NCBI GenBank assembly: GCA_027922465.2
Contig: BQMF02000175.1
Location: 434,001 to 498,000 of the forward strand
Source: Turritopsis dohrnii
Taxonomy: Eukaryota; Cnidaria; Hydrozoa; Anthoathecata; Oceaniidae
Direction: 5' to 3'
Length of the DNA stretch: 64,000 nucleotides
The notes under the pieces were generated by a model that was not told the origin of the DNA, did not search any database, and worked only from the letters and a program-made list of their open reading frames with translations. Of this stretch, positions 33,801 through 46,000 are shown piece after piece. Numbering within the stretch: the first letter of the stretch is position 1; every line of letters begins with the position of its first letter. The position numbers and the translations under genes were made by a program.

Positions 33801-35589
33801 AGTTTCCATACCTCTCCATTCATCTAATAACACCCTTTATAAAAATAGGAAGTTTTCCCAACAATACCATTTTTAATAGTTCTTTTTTATGATGAATAGA
33901 AATATGATTATGCATAGAAAGTCTAGGTGATCTATAGTTTTTTCAATAATCGTGAATGTTTTTAATTTTGTCTGTTTGTTTTTATTTATGCTTCTTTTTT
34001 TTTTCTTCTTCCTTTTTTGTCCTTCACACGTGCACAATATGTGCTTGAAACTCAAAATTTTAATTTTATTCAACATTGTATTTACCACATGGAGAGCGCC
34101 AAAATGACATCTTGTTGGCTGAGTTATATAGCATGTTCTCAAGTCTAACTATTTTCAAATAAATTTTTCTAAGTTAGTTAACATTAATAGACACGAGAAG
34201 TTTTTGATTGCTTTAAAAATAATAAATCAGTGATCGTAATGTTTTTGCTGTGTCGAGTGCTTTTATTCATAACACACATGAAGTACCACACAAAGGACTT
34301 TTTAAATGTAGTAGTAATGCGCCAGTCATCTTGCATTTTCTCTATGAGGTCAATTTGTCAATATTAATGTCGGGAACTTTCTCTATGGCGACGTACTTAA
34401 GTTTAGCCAAAATACTTTTATAGGTAAACCAAATTTGAAAATGTGATTAATCAATAAGGCTATGTTGACAAAATAAACAACACAACTTTTCTCCATAATA
34501 GCTTTTTTATAACTTTATCCACGATGATTATACAAAATGAACCCTCGTATTTTGTAAAACTACTGTATGCGAAAAACAACATTTTTTTCTTAGTGTTTAT
34601 AAAACGACCTGATATTTTATACATAACAGTATAAAAAAGGCTCTCGTTGCAGCATGTGCACTCACACAATTTAATTGTAAATAAAATCGCATGTTTTTGC
34701 TGTGTGTTTTATGTCAAAACCTCCCGTCAAAGATAGAGGAATTTCTGTCGCCATAATGGTCTATTGGCGTCAAGTCATCAAAGAATGGCATGATCGGGAA
34801 GCCGCATGTTATTCTTAATGTGTGAAAAGATTTGTGTTTAGTTTTAATAAAAGCTCTATTTTGTTTATAAGTATGGAATTTTCTACACCAATGAAATTCG
34901 CCTGTTCTTTGTGAAAATATACATAATATTTTACGCCTCCGTGATCTAGCTTACTTACAACGGGGGGACAGTAGTCACATTTAAAATATTTTAGCAAGTT
35001 TTCAGGATCTCTTAAATACTTTAAATTAATTTTTTTTTAAAAATCAAATGTTTTATTGTTATTGAAATATGATTTGAAATTTGTTAATGCGTGTTTTGTT
35101 TACAAATAAGAAACAATAAACTAAGTTTTAACCCCCGTTCTTCCTACTTAAGCCTTAGGTAAAGACTTTTTTGGAGCAGACATACACGAGCGAAATCATT
35201 TCGTAGTCGGTACAAATACATTTTATTGAAATATCTTGTCTGTAAACGATGAAATGTATTTTGTGTGAAACTACTTGTTGATAGCATTTTATCTGTGGTG
35301 TTTCAGACATATTAATGTACGAGCAATCGACTATTTATAGGAAATAATTCATTATTAAAACATTATGAGCTGCTCTCCCAAGATTGTACTTCCATAAAAG
35401 ACAATAATCGAGAGAGTCTGTTATGTCTGCATGACGATAGCTGAGGCCATCATAAAGTCGTCTGGTGTTGTTTACTTATATTTGTGTAAATTTTAGATTC
35501 CAGTAAAGTTAAACGTTACAGATCAGTTGTATATTCAAACATTTTGATCGAATAACATCTATGGACTTGTAACTTCTTCAGTTTCCGAA
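30879..35589. other. Gene-poor intergenic region before Ski/Sno
   Basis: Contains an inverted/direct GGGGAAAATTTTC-type cluster (31130-31565) and otherwise AT-rich sequence. A less AT-rich patch at 32400-33060 has two open frames (77 and 122 codons) with no recognisable features, treated as chance. The 5' UTR and promoter of the Ski/Sno gene should lie in the final kilobase, but no element could be identified. Confidence 0.4.
31130..31565. repeat. GGGGAAA/TTTCCCC inverted cluster with 35-bp direct duplication
   Basis: The left block (31130-31200) contains TCGGGGAAAATTTCGTCGGG and its near complement CCGAAAATTTTCCCCGA. AATTCGTCACATTTCCCCG appears at both about 31165 and 31484. At 31498-31565 the unit ACATTTCCCCGTATCAATGA plus AAG..ATATATAAAGTT is present twice in tandem. 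Likely the remains of a small inverted-repeat element. Confidence 0.5.
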
Positions 35590-38020
35590 ATGGCTTCTAT
35601 TGAAATGGAACATTGTGGTGACCCACTTCTAGATTTGATATTGCAGAAGTATATGCAAGCATCGAGGGATTCAATTCGTGGCCCTGTTGCATTAAAAACT
35701 GATGTAAAGAATGTACCAAAACATGTAGATAAACATAACTTTAAGAACATGGAGGTGATCCAGGAGGATGAATACAGAATGGTGTCCATAAATTTGGATG
35801 GCCAGACTGTTAAATGCTTTAATGTTGGTGGTGAAAAAAGAATTTGTTTTAGTGAGTTAGTGCAGTCAGTTTTAAAAGACATTAATGTTCACGAAATTTT
35901 TAAGAGGAAAGATGATTTGTTTATATTCACTTCAAAGTGTACTCCTAAACAGATGGACCAATTGAAATATCATGGTGTTTTGCCATGGACTACAACATCT
36001 AGCAATTTGATCACTAAGAGTGATGCTTATCGACTCTGTGGTGCTTTATTAGGACATTTAGCAATAAAAGGTGATCCAACTGCGAGATGCCCATCATCCT
36101 TTGAGGTATATCATGAATGTTTTGGTGGGTGTATTGGTGTTTTTGATCCAGAATCCTACATAGAACCATCATCTCCTAGTATCAGATGTACTGAGTGTAA
36201 TGGTTTATTCTCAACAAGGAAATTTGTTTCTCACAATCATACATCCTTTGACGAGGTGCATACTTGCCATTGGGGATTTGATTCGTCTAGATGGAGAAGT
36301 TATATCATGTTAGTCGAACAAAAAGCTAGCGATGATCTACTGACGTTTTGGGAAAAGATTAAGGCTAAATTTGATTCATCACATCCTAAAATAAAGTATC
36401 CTATATATGAGCAAAGCCCAGATCCTGATTTTGTGGCGTATATCCATTCACCAGACCATAAAAAAGCTATGGTGTCTCCCATTGAAAACCTTAGAAATCA
36501 AGAAGCAAGACTAGAACAGGAAGTCAAATATGAAACAAAAAGTTCAGATGAAAGTTCGTCAGCATTTCGGCCATGGAATACCAATCCAAAGCAATCAATG
36601 CATAATCATTTTTTATTTCCTGGTAAAACTGAGTCATCAATGAGGAGAATCAATCCATATGCATCAGGAACCTGGCTTTATCAAAATAATCATCAAAACC
36701 ATGGTAACCACGGTAGCAGCACTTCATGTTCTTGTTGTCCTTCAACACCAGTTTACATTGACTGTCAACAATGTAGGAAAGCAGGACAAAATACTTGCAA
36801 AACGAATTTACACATGCTAGGGCAGAAGGGAGTGGAAAGGCATGGTAGCGAAGAAGTGAAACCAAAGTTGGATGCAGCAAAACCAGGCTGTAATTGTGAC
36901 CAATGCTACAGATCTCGAGGATCTGAAAACTTAGAAGGAACAGTGGAAAATGTTATCAAAAACTATATGTCTGAGGATAATAAACTTAAAACAAGTGCGA
37001 GGGATTTGGCCCTACTACTGGCTTCAGAACTTAAAAAACTTTATATCACTCAAGAAGAAAAGGTTCACGAGATTTCTATAGGAAACCAACGTCTTCAAAC
37101 AGAATTACAATTGGTAAAAATTGAAAGTCAGAAGAAGTTGAAAGATGTTCATGATACAAAAATGCATATTGAACAAGAACTTGAAACTTTGCATCGAGAA
37201 AGGCAGAAGGTTTGTTTGTTTTCTTGCAAAATGTTTTGTTTTGTTTAAAAATGTCTTTATGTCATGCCTGTGGCCTTTCATAATGTACAACACTACCTTA
37301 TTTATGTTTTGCAGTATGGGACTAATTATGGAATCATTTTTTTCAAAACAGTCGTTTTTAAAATATATGGGTTCTATGGCCAAATATTTAAGTATTACAA
37401 ATTCACAGATTTTTTAATTAAGTGTTGAAATAATAGTTTAGACAACTATTTATTCTCGACTGACTTTTTGAAAATGAGTAAACTGACATCTACAGTCAAT
37501 TAGCAGGTTATTTGTGTAATACAATGCAACTGTGAAAATTAATTGTTGTGATCAAATTTCCTCACACACAATTGTTTTCTCACTCTTGTTTTTGTTTGGT
37601 TATGTTTACAGGATATTTCCATCTTCACGAAAATGCAGTCACAGCTGCACCAAAGCATGGTTGATTGTGAAAATTTGAAAAAACAACTTGATTGGCATTT
37701 GAGTCAAAGACGATCTACAGATAAATGGACACCATATCCCACAATGGCCAAACAATTTTCTGACAGTGAAGATGAAAGTGACCAACCAAGGTAAGGTTTT
37801 AAAGCATGTTTAACTTTTCATCTGCCAGCACTTCCCGCTGCTACATTTTCCTGCCCTATCAGAGATTTAAGCTTTAGCACTCATGGAATACGTGGAATAC
37901 ATTATGTTATATGATTCGTTTAGAAATCATGGGACTTTAAGTCCAGTAAATAAATCCAGAAAGCTTGATTCCAAACAACAATCTAAAGACGATGATAGTG
38001 ATATTGAAGTTGCTGATTAA
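35590..38020 (+). CDS. SKI: Ski/Sno family SMAD co-repressor
   Basis: Nuclear co-repressor of TGF-beta/BMP signalling that binds SMADs and recruits repressor complexes. Exons 35590-37209, 37612-37790 and 37924-38020 (donors GTTTGT and GTAAGG; acceptors TTTACAG and GTTTAG) join to 631 codons plus stop. Residues about 55-147 form the Dachshund-homology domain (CFNVGGEKRICFSELVQ, KYHGVLPW). Residues about 161-245 are the SMAD4-binding, SAND-like zinc domain with FEVYHECFGGC, IRCTECNGLF, HNHTSFDEVHTCHWGFDS and W235. A Ser/His/Cys-rich linker with CSCCPSTP and CNCDQC follows, then a coiled coil from about 467 into exon 2 for oligomerisation, and an acidic tail (DDDSDIEVAD). The large first coding exon with both conserved domains is typical of the family. 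Whether it is Ski or SnoN cannot be settled in a non-vertebrate. Confidence 0.93.
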
Positions 38021-40420
38021 TGATGGCATTTTTCTGCTGTTTCAAGGCAGAACTGGGCAAACCATATAGAAAACTGTTTTTCGAACGACCTGGCATGGCT
38101 AACAGATACAGTTTTATTATGTCTTAAATTGTATATTGATATATAAATATATATTATATACAACCTTTAATTTTTGCATAGCTTCAAAAGCATTATGTAC
38201 ATTTTAACTAATTTAAAAAAATGCTTCTAAGGTTCAAGTAGCAATTAGACATCTCTTGGGTAAGTAACTTTGAAACAGCCGATTACTGTTTTTGCTTTTT
38301 TTTTTTTTTTTGTCTAAATAGGCTTTTTTTTTAACACTAATATTTTTTTGTTGATTTTATTGTTCATTACATGTCCCATACTTTGTTTAATCATACTATG
38401 GTGAAAACCAGCTGGATCTTAAATCGACAACATTAAATTCAAATTTATCTTGACATACTTAGCATGTTTAAAAAGTTCTCCATCTTGGTAATAATTTCAT
38501 CTGTTATTCATAAACGTCTTTTGTAATCACGAGCTCAGTGGAGAAGAGCAATCAAAATAGCATTAAAGAAAAGATAAAAAAGATCAGTGTTTGATGCAAA
38601 CTTCAGTGATGAGACAATAGGTGACTAAAAATTATTATTGTACCAAACGCATTTTTATTATTTAACTGAAATTCAAAATGCATGGAATAACATTGCAACA
38701 TTTCTGTTCAGGTCTTTGAAGTGCTAATTTTGAATGCCGTTTTTGCTTTTCCTTGAAGAAAAAAAATAATTCCTGAGGTGTGTAGAAATTAATTGATTTC
38801 CTGTCAAGGCTTGTTCTAAACGCAAAGATTAGTTTAGCTCGTACACTGGTTTCATTGTCAAAATTTTAATCATTACTTGAATCCAGTGTCGATATCCGCT
38901 GTTGAAATTCCAGCGAAAATACAATGATTACAGCCATTAATTTTATTTTACAGTTGTCAATCAAAATTGAGAATTATTGAACTTATCGCCTGTTCAATTT
39001 CTTCACAATTATTAACTTTTTTGCCCATTTGTTTTATTGTTTTTTTTAAAGCTGTTTTTTTTAAAAGTCTGTTTATTCTTTAGTAAATATGTAAAATATC
39101 TCGGATATAGGGAGCGTTGATCATGTTTGTAAAATCCCATAAATCTAGTTTTTGTTTCCATTTCTTAAGAACAGAAACTTCACAGATGTATATATAAATA
39201 TATAAATATATATTATATAGTATACAGAAACACTGAGATGTTAAAACTCTGTTATTTTTTTGAATGCCCTACTGTTTCGTGATGTCTCGGTTTTTTTATA
39301 TGTATGTGAATTCTCATAAATCGTATTCCTAGGGGACCAAAAATATCCTTGAATTACACATGGTTTTTCTAGTGTTAAGGAGATAGAGAAATAGAAATAA
39401 AGTACGGTTTACACTAAACGATATTTAGAATGTTTAATCGTGAAAACCTTATGGAACAACTTTCCCATTAAGGAAAAGTTCATATATTTGTTCCTTATTC
39501 TTTTATATGTTTCTCTCGTTACCTTTTCGTTTTAATATTGACTTTTTTGTTGTTGTTTATATCAAGCTTCCTTATTTTTCTTGTGTAAAGATGCTATGTA
39601 CAATACACCCTACGTGAAAAAGGACACTTGTGTTTTGTTACTATGGGCAACGCTCGTACTGGAGATTTTCCATTTTGCGTGTGAAAATTTCGGTCATTTC
39701 GAACTGAATAACCGGAGCTTTCAGTTGCAGGAGATTTTTCCCACGGAATAATTCGCTCCCGTCTATTTTTCGAGTTCTTATTTTAAAAAAAGGAAAAAAA
39801 TAAACAATAAAAAATGTCCCGTTCAAATTACGACCCAGGCTCTATTGTTTTTCTTGGGGTCGACGGTATTCTTTTATCAAGAGTTTTTTTTTTCAAGCCT
39901 ATATTTATCAGTTCAAAATTAGGTGTGTGAGAAACTCGAGTCAAAATTCAAAACAGACAATGACGTAACAATATCTATCGACAGTAAGTAACTGTCTTTT
40001 TCGGCATCATTCTTCAAAAAACAAAAAGATATTTGCGGTCATCAAATAGCAAATTTTCAGTTTAGCAACGATTATAGTGCATAACATTTCTGGTGGCGGT
40101 TTTCTAAGAAGTGGGACGCTTCAATTTCAAAAGAATGTTAATAATTTAATGGCGGAACATGTCTTAGTGAAGTTTTTTCGCAAGTGTAATTGTTATGAAC
40201 CATAAGTTAAAAAGGTTTTGTACAATTATCTCTAAGGAATATTAAAATCTAACAAAATATAGAGTAACAACTCTTGATTTTTAAGACCTAATGTTCCTTA
40301 AAACTTATCACGCTATCCATATTTTCATCACTGAAGCCATCCGCCTTTTCTAACGTGCATTAATAACCGTTTCCCAATTCACTCTCCCGTCTGGATTTGA
40401 CTGAACTTGTGGTTATTGTT
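38021..40420. other. 3' region of Ski/Sno and intergenic sequence
   Basis: Long AT-rich tract with T runs and ATATAAATATATATTATAT blocks at about 38140 and 39190; AATAAA occurs near 39396. Possibly a long 3' UTR, otherwise empty. Confidence 0.35.
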
Positions 40421-40947
40421 AAAAAAAAGTCGGCAAAAATGTTAGTCGGCAAAAAATTAGTCACTTGGACAAATTTTAGTCGCTTTTTGCCGACTAAATT
40501 TTCGAGTTTAGTCACTTTTTGCCGACAAATTTCCAAGACAAAAAATGACGAAGATAATTTGAAAGTATTTTTAAGAAATGAAATACAACACCAAAAAGAA
40601 AGGTTAGGTAAATTAGGTTAATTAGTCAATTTCAATAACAGTTTTTTTCTTCATTTGTGTATTTTCGTTATTTTGTTCTTCTTGACCCTTCTTTTGTTCT
40701 TGTTCAGTTTGTGTTTGTCCTGGCTGTACTTCTTCATACAATTTGATTTTAATTACATTTTCATACTACCGCAAAAAGCATCTGATAAGAATTGGCAACA
40801 CGGAGAAGAAAAATCAAGTCAAGTAGTTTTTGGGAAAAAAAATCGGCAAAAGAGTTTGGTCGGTAAAAAAAAGTCGGCAAAAATTTTAGTCGGCAAAAAA
40901 TATTAGTCACCTAGCCAAAATTTAGTCACTTTTTGCCGACTTTTTTT
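40421..40947. mobile_element. Self-complementary element built from GTCGGCAAAAA blocks
   Basis: AAAAAAAAGTCGGCAAAAAT at 40421 and TTTTTGCCGACTTTTTTT ending at 40947 are terminal inverted repeats. Each end also contains internal direct and inverted copies of GTCGGCAAAAA and TTAGTCACTT (about 40440-40530 and 40850-40935). The middle encodes nothing supported. A non-autonomous TIR element is the simplest reading. Confidence 0.6.
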
Positions 40948-41410
40948 ATACTGATAGGTACAACGTACTATAACATGGTATTTCTGAAATACCTAAAAGA
41001 CAAAATTTACAGCGGATAAAAGATGGCGAAACGATCCTACTCTGTAAGTCAACCTTGCTTCCAGAACCTTGTAAAAAATAAAAATATAGTAGAAACAATA
41101 ACTTCTGGACGTGTTCAAGTTCCATGTAAACGACGCGTCGAAGTCTGTGTCAAGTGTACCAAAATTTTGTGTCAGTCACCATGAAATTCCCTCGAAAGAC
41201 ACTAAATTGGCCTCTTTCTCAATTCTATTTCGATGACCTATTTTTTAAAACCGTATTTCAAACAATGAAGAAAAGAATTTATCTTCTTTCAATAAATACA
41301 TAAGATCTGTTAAAATCGAAGTTACTCAAGATTGATATCGATTTCTTATTTTGGAGCTATCTGTGTAACTCAACCATTTCATTATGCTTTCGCTACACAA
41401 AGAGTTGTTC

Positions 41411-41523
41411 AATGGGCAAAACCCTCAAAAAGTCACTGCGATGAAGAGCATTTTTATTGAAATAATTTGTATATTTCTATAGAAAAGCACCCCTTCGCAG
41501 TATCAACAAATTTGCTCATTGGG
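41411..41523. repeat. CACTGCGA/TTCGCAGT palindromic repeat, copy 2
   Basis: AATGGGCAAAACCCTCAAAA, GTCACTGCGATGAAGAGCAT, ATTTCTATAGAAAAGC, CCCTTCGCAGTAT and TTTGCTCATTGGG: the same order and near-identical sequence to 28321-28431. GGGCAAA and its complement mark the ends. Confidence 0.75.
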
Positions 41524-42642
41524 TGGAGTCTGTTTACATAATTATTTTTGCGATCACAGAACCTTAGGTTGAAAGCTTCTTATTTTTGTTTGAAGAAGCG
41601 AGTCAACAAGCAAGAATGTTCTCTTTATTACAAACAGAAATGGCAAACTTCCCAACCAACTGGTAACATCAATAAGGAACCATAGGGAATCGAATCAAAT
41701 AATGTGTAATCATAACTTTGTTTGTTTTTTTTCAGACATACTCATTAAATGAATTTCTTTTACACTTCAAATTTACAATAAGAAACAAGTACAAACAAGA
41801 ATATACCAATCATTTGACAGACAAAAGATTGTCCAGTTACGTCCGCATTTTCTGTTTGAATTCTCTGCTGGACAACGAGCGAATTACACGAGAATAGACG
41901 CATACAATTCGAACACCAACACACGTTACAATAGTGGAAGGGAATATTGACAAACTAAAAACAACATATTATTCTATACTTGTAATAGCTAAATTCAAAC
42001 ATCTTCATAAATATGTATCAACAGTACTATTGCATTAAGCAAATGAAGGGCTTGCGTAGCTATTGCCAAATTCAAAAGACTTTTGCTTGTTTTCCGATTT
42101 GATTTTCATTATGAAAAACAAGTACAACAGATCTTTCTAAAATTTCTGTTGTTCAATCTAGTGAGTGCTACAATCTTGTTTTCGTGCGTTTCGTTTCTCT
42201 GATTGTGGAGCATCATTACTTAGCAACTATTCTCAATTTAATTACTGGCGACCGAAATATAGCAACTTCCAAAGTCGGCAACTAAGCGAGCCATGGGTTC
42301 AGAAAAGTTGATCATCTTAGTAGAGGTGTGTCCAACAAGATGCGATCACTAAAGTTTGTGGTCAAAACTTTGATACTTATGTCTGGGATAAACGAGCAAA
42401 GATTACATCTTGTTTGACAAACATGCTCCTAACGTAAGAGGGGCGCCAAACTGAGTATTCAAAGTGATCACCTAAATGTATGGCAGAAGGCTGGTAATTA
42501 AATAGCTTTGGTGACTAACACAGAACTTTTTCTTCGATGGATTTTTACGTTAATCTTCTCTGACTGACAGTTTATTTTTCAAGTCGAAACATTCATCAAC
42601 ACAATTGGCCCCACTAAGTCCATATAAATCCGTCAACAAACC

Positions 42643-43011
42643 GTGACGTCAAACAATGGGCAGTTGTTATTGACACTTCCTTGTCAAAAAACCGCAAGAA
42701 GCAAGAGCACTTATGTAAATAACGCGCGTATTTACTTAAACAAATATAAACACGAAGATCAAGTCCGTCATAATTTACTAGAGGTCAAGTTAAATTCCTT
42801 GGCAAACAGCTTTAAATCTCGTTCAAGCCAAGTAGCTTTGTTTCTAAATGAAAGACGTAAACAACATAAATCTATTTCGTCAACAAAAACAAAGATACAA
42901 AACATGATGTATGAGCAACCGGCCATTAAGCCGGATCTACACTGGACGGAAAATTTCACCGAGGAAAAGTTTGTGAAATCTGATTGGTTCACGCAAACAA
43001 GAAATTTTTAA
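42643..43011 (+). CDS. Unrecognised open frame convergent with mitofusin
   Basis: Open frame of about 120 codons lacking a 5' ATG; TGGGCAG at 42657-42663 could be a splice acceptor, making this a terminal exon. The sequence is Lys/Ser/Asn-rich (NERRKQHKSISSTKTK) with an ordinary-looking C-terminus (KPDLHWTENFTEEKFVKSDW). No family recognised. It ends 65 bp before the mitofusin stop on the opposite strand, so if real the two genes overlap at their 3' UTRs. Confidence 0.35.
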   Translation: MTSNNGQLLLTLPCQKTARSKSTYVNNARIYLNKYKHEDQVRHNLLEVKLNSLANSFKSRSSQVALFLNERRKQHKSISSTKTKIQNMMYEQPAIKPDLHWTENFTEEKFVKSDWFTQTRNF

Positions 43012-43075
43012 CTTAGCCATCAGTTGTCAGGAAAATTCCTTCTAGCGGAGAACATGATTTACAAGATGAAAGAAC

Positions 43076-46000
43076 TTACTTAAACAGTTTAGCTTTCGCT
43101 TCTATATCATTTAGCAGTTGTATTTCATCGTCTAGTTCCTTTATCTTGTTTCCGATCCGCTCTTTCGCAGTGTCCACTTGCGAGACGAGTTGTACAAATG
43201 TTGTTGATAATTCCCTAATAAACAGAAATACGGAATTTAAATGATAAAAAATGGAACCACAATAAAAACATTCAATAGAAATATTCGCCATTTTTTAGTT
43301 TTATTCAAAAATATATATATTCATTTCGACAAAAGCTTTTCGACTTGCGCCACATCGTCATCATATTGCGCGTTATTCACAAAAAATTTTCATTTAAAAA
43401 ATTTGTAAAGCTTGACATCAAACTATCTATCCAGATAGTTTTCTGAAGGCAAAATTTTTAAACCTTATTGTTCAAGTTTGCTTTCATCTTAGGTTGGCGT
43501 GCTGATAAGATGGTACATATATATATATATCAGATGCCGATAACAAACCAACAATAAAGCATTTAGAAGACATTCATCTCCTTTTTACAGACAAGGGTAT
43601 CGATGCAGAATTGGATATCATAATCATGGACCCCATTTTTATATCGTCTTCCTCATTCGTGTATACCTTATCGGCCCTTATTCCGCCGGCCCTAAGTGGC
43701 GTTATTTTGCGCCAGGTGGCGGAATAAGGGCCGGCGAAATAAGGGCCAAAAATACGTTTCATTTCGAAAAAAGCAGCGTTATTTTCCAACTTCCTAAATT
43801 GGGTTTCTGAGGGCTTGTTTTCATTTTTAAATGATACTTCTGATAGTTTTTGAAGTCTCAAACGATACATCTGTGTCTGCCAACATTTCAAACACTAAGT
43901 TTTTACATATCTAATTTGGACACTCTAATTCTTTTAAATAAGGGCTGAAACTGGTCAAAAATCAGAAAAATAGCGTGTAATAGCGTGTCTTTAATGATGC
44001 AAATTTCAAAGAATTTATCTGTCTCCCTCCACCGTTATGATACCGATAATGATGCATTTTGCACATGAAAATGAGAACATTTCATCAAGGATGAAAACTT
44101 TAATGGGCACGCAATTAAAAAAGATGGAAGAAAAATTTGATTTTGACGCAGTTTTTGAAGAGGAAGGAGTAGCGAACGAAGTAGAGGACGCTCATATAGA
44201 AGTTGAATCGGACAATGAAGAAGAGGAGGAGAATAAAAACGAAAAAGAAACCATTGTTATTGACTAAAATTGTGAAACTGAAGATACTTTTTACCGTTGA
44301 ACTGATTTTGTTTTCACTTGATCCGCGTGTGGCGTTAAACGCGGCCCTAAGTGGCGTTAGGCCAAAATCTCGCAGTGGCGGAATAAGGGCCGGCGGAATA
44401 AGGGCCGATAAGGTAGTAAAATATAGTGTACTGGACATTTTTTACTTTTCTGCTATTAGTGAGACTGTGGGTCAAAATTAAATTCGTAACACAAATTAAC
44501 TCACAAGACAAATTCCTGAAAAATCACTGCGAAGGAGTACGTGCTTATAGAAGGATGCGGCTGATATTCACGCAATTTCAATGAAAATGCAGTTCATCGC
44601 AGTGACGATTGTGCCCACTGCGGAGAATGAACGTTTGAAACAAGAGTATTTGCTAGGTTAAAACACATCCTTGTCGAAATTCCTCCACTAAACCTTCGAT
44701 TTGCCCAAATCGAGACATTCATGGAACAATGGCGTCAGGGCTTGCTATTTTTGTTCGCAAAAAAAAAAAAAAAATAAAATAAAATAAAAATAAAAAAGAA
44801 AAGCCTAATGAGAAGACGTCATAGGTACGCTCCCCAACCTTCTGGATGGTTAATGAGTTGATGTCAGGCAATCTGATTGGTTACTGAGATGAAATAGTGT
44901 GTATATATCTTCAGAAATGTACTCCTTCACAGAGATTTTTCAACAAATTTGCCCACTGGGTTGTTGCACAGTAGTAGAGTAACTGATAGAAATTTAGAAT
45001 TTGGAAAAACTTTTGAAAAACACGGGCTTTTATACAAACGCAAAGTTGAAGGGTCCGTCATAGATTATGGAACTTGTTAACAATCAAACAAAAAAACAAA
45101 AAAAAAACAATAATATAGTTACTGTTGAATTTGATGGCTGCATCCTTTACTAGTAAAACTCACAATGAGTTGCAACTTTTCACTTGCGTAGTCGACAAAC
45201 TAATACAAAGAACAAGTCAATTTTTTTTGCATTTTTAATAACTGAAAAATGAAAGTTGAATACATAATACTTTATAAAGCAATCCTTCTTCTCTTCACTG
45301 CCTTAAACAACAAACATCCCTCCTCCCTATAGGAAGGTTTAAGAAACCAAAGAAGCGATCTCAACCCTCCTCTGTTGTACAAAAAAATAAAAACTGGTAG
45401 TTAGAAAAACTTCTCTTTTCAATTTGTAATGCTTGACGTCTTCTCACATATCTATGTGTGATTTTTGGTGGAAATTCCAGAGAGTTTGCTACAAAATGAC
45501 TAAAAGTTATTCACGACCCACAATAAATCACCTGCTGTTTAAAGGCCTTTTCCTTGGCTGAGTTTGTCCACATTGCTCTCTCGTAAAGATAAACAGATGA
45601 ATAAGCGGCAAGTGTACCAGCGATTAACTTCCAACCCACGGTCTTCCAAATCTAAAGAGAGCACAGGGAGAAAACTAAAAGTTTGGTGAGAAATCCCAGT
45701 GTGAAAATTTGTTGAAAAACCTCTGCGAAGGAGCTCATTGTGCATTGAGCTCATTGCTGGATGTGCAATAACAGCAATAAACAAAATAGCGTATAGATTG
45801 GTTCGGCATGGGTAAGTTTGCAATATATACAAAAAAAAATACTCACTAGACTAGCTGCTACAACAATACCCATTGCAGTTGTGGAACCAAGGCTACTCAG
45901 GCCTTGTATTACAGCCACTGTGAGTTCGTCTTCATCAAATCGAGGCTCTATCAATGCTTCATTGTCTTGTTGACGAGCAGTCCGAAGTTGTTTCCTCTTT

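Noticed and set aside
33873..34142. 89-codon minus-strand frame with a Lys run
   Set aside because: Produced by T tracts read in reverse; no support.
43574..43891. Minus-strand 105-codon frame overlapping the TIR element
   Set aside because: Spans the element boundary and its terminal repeat, so it cannot be an old conserved gene.
44760..44800. Poly(A)-like tract as a retroposon tail
   Set aside because: It is a simple AAAATAAAAT microsatellite with no retroposed body recognisable upstream.
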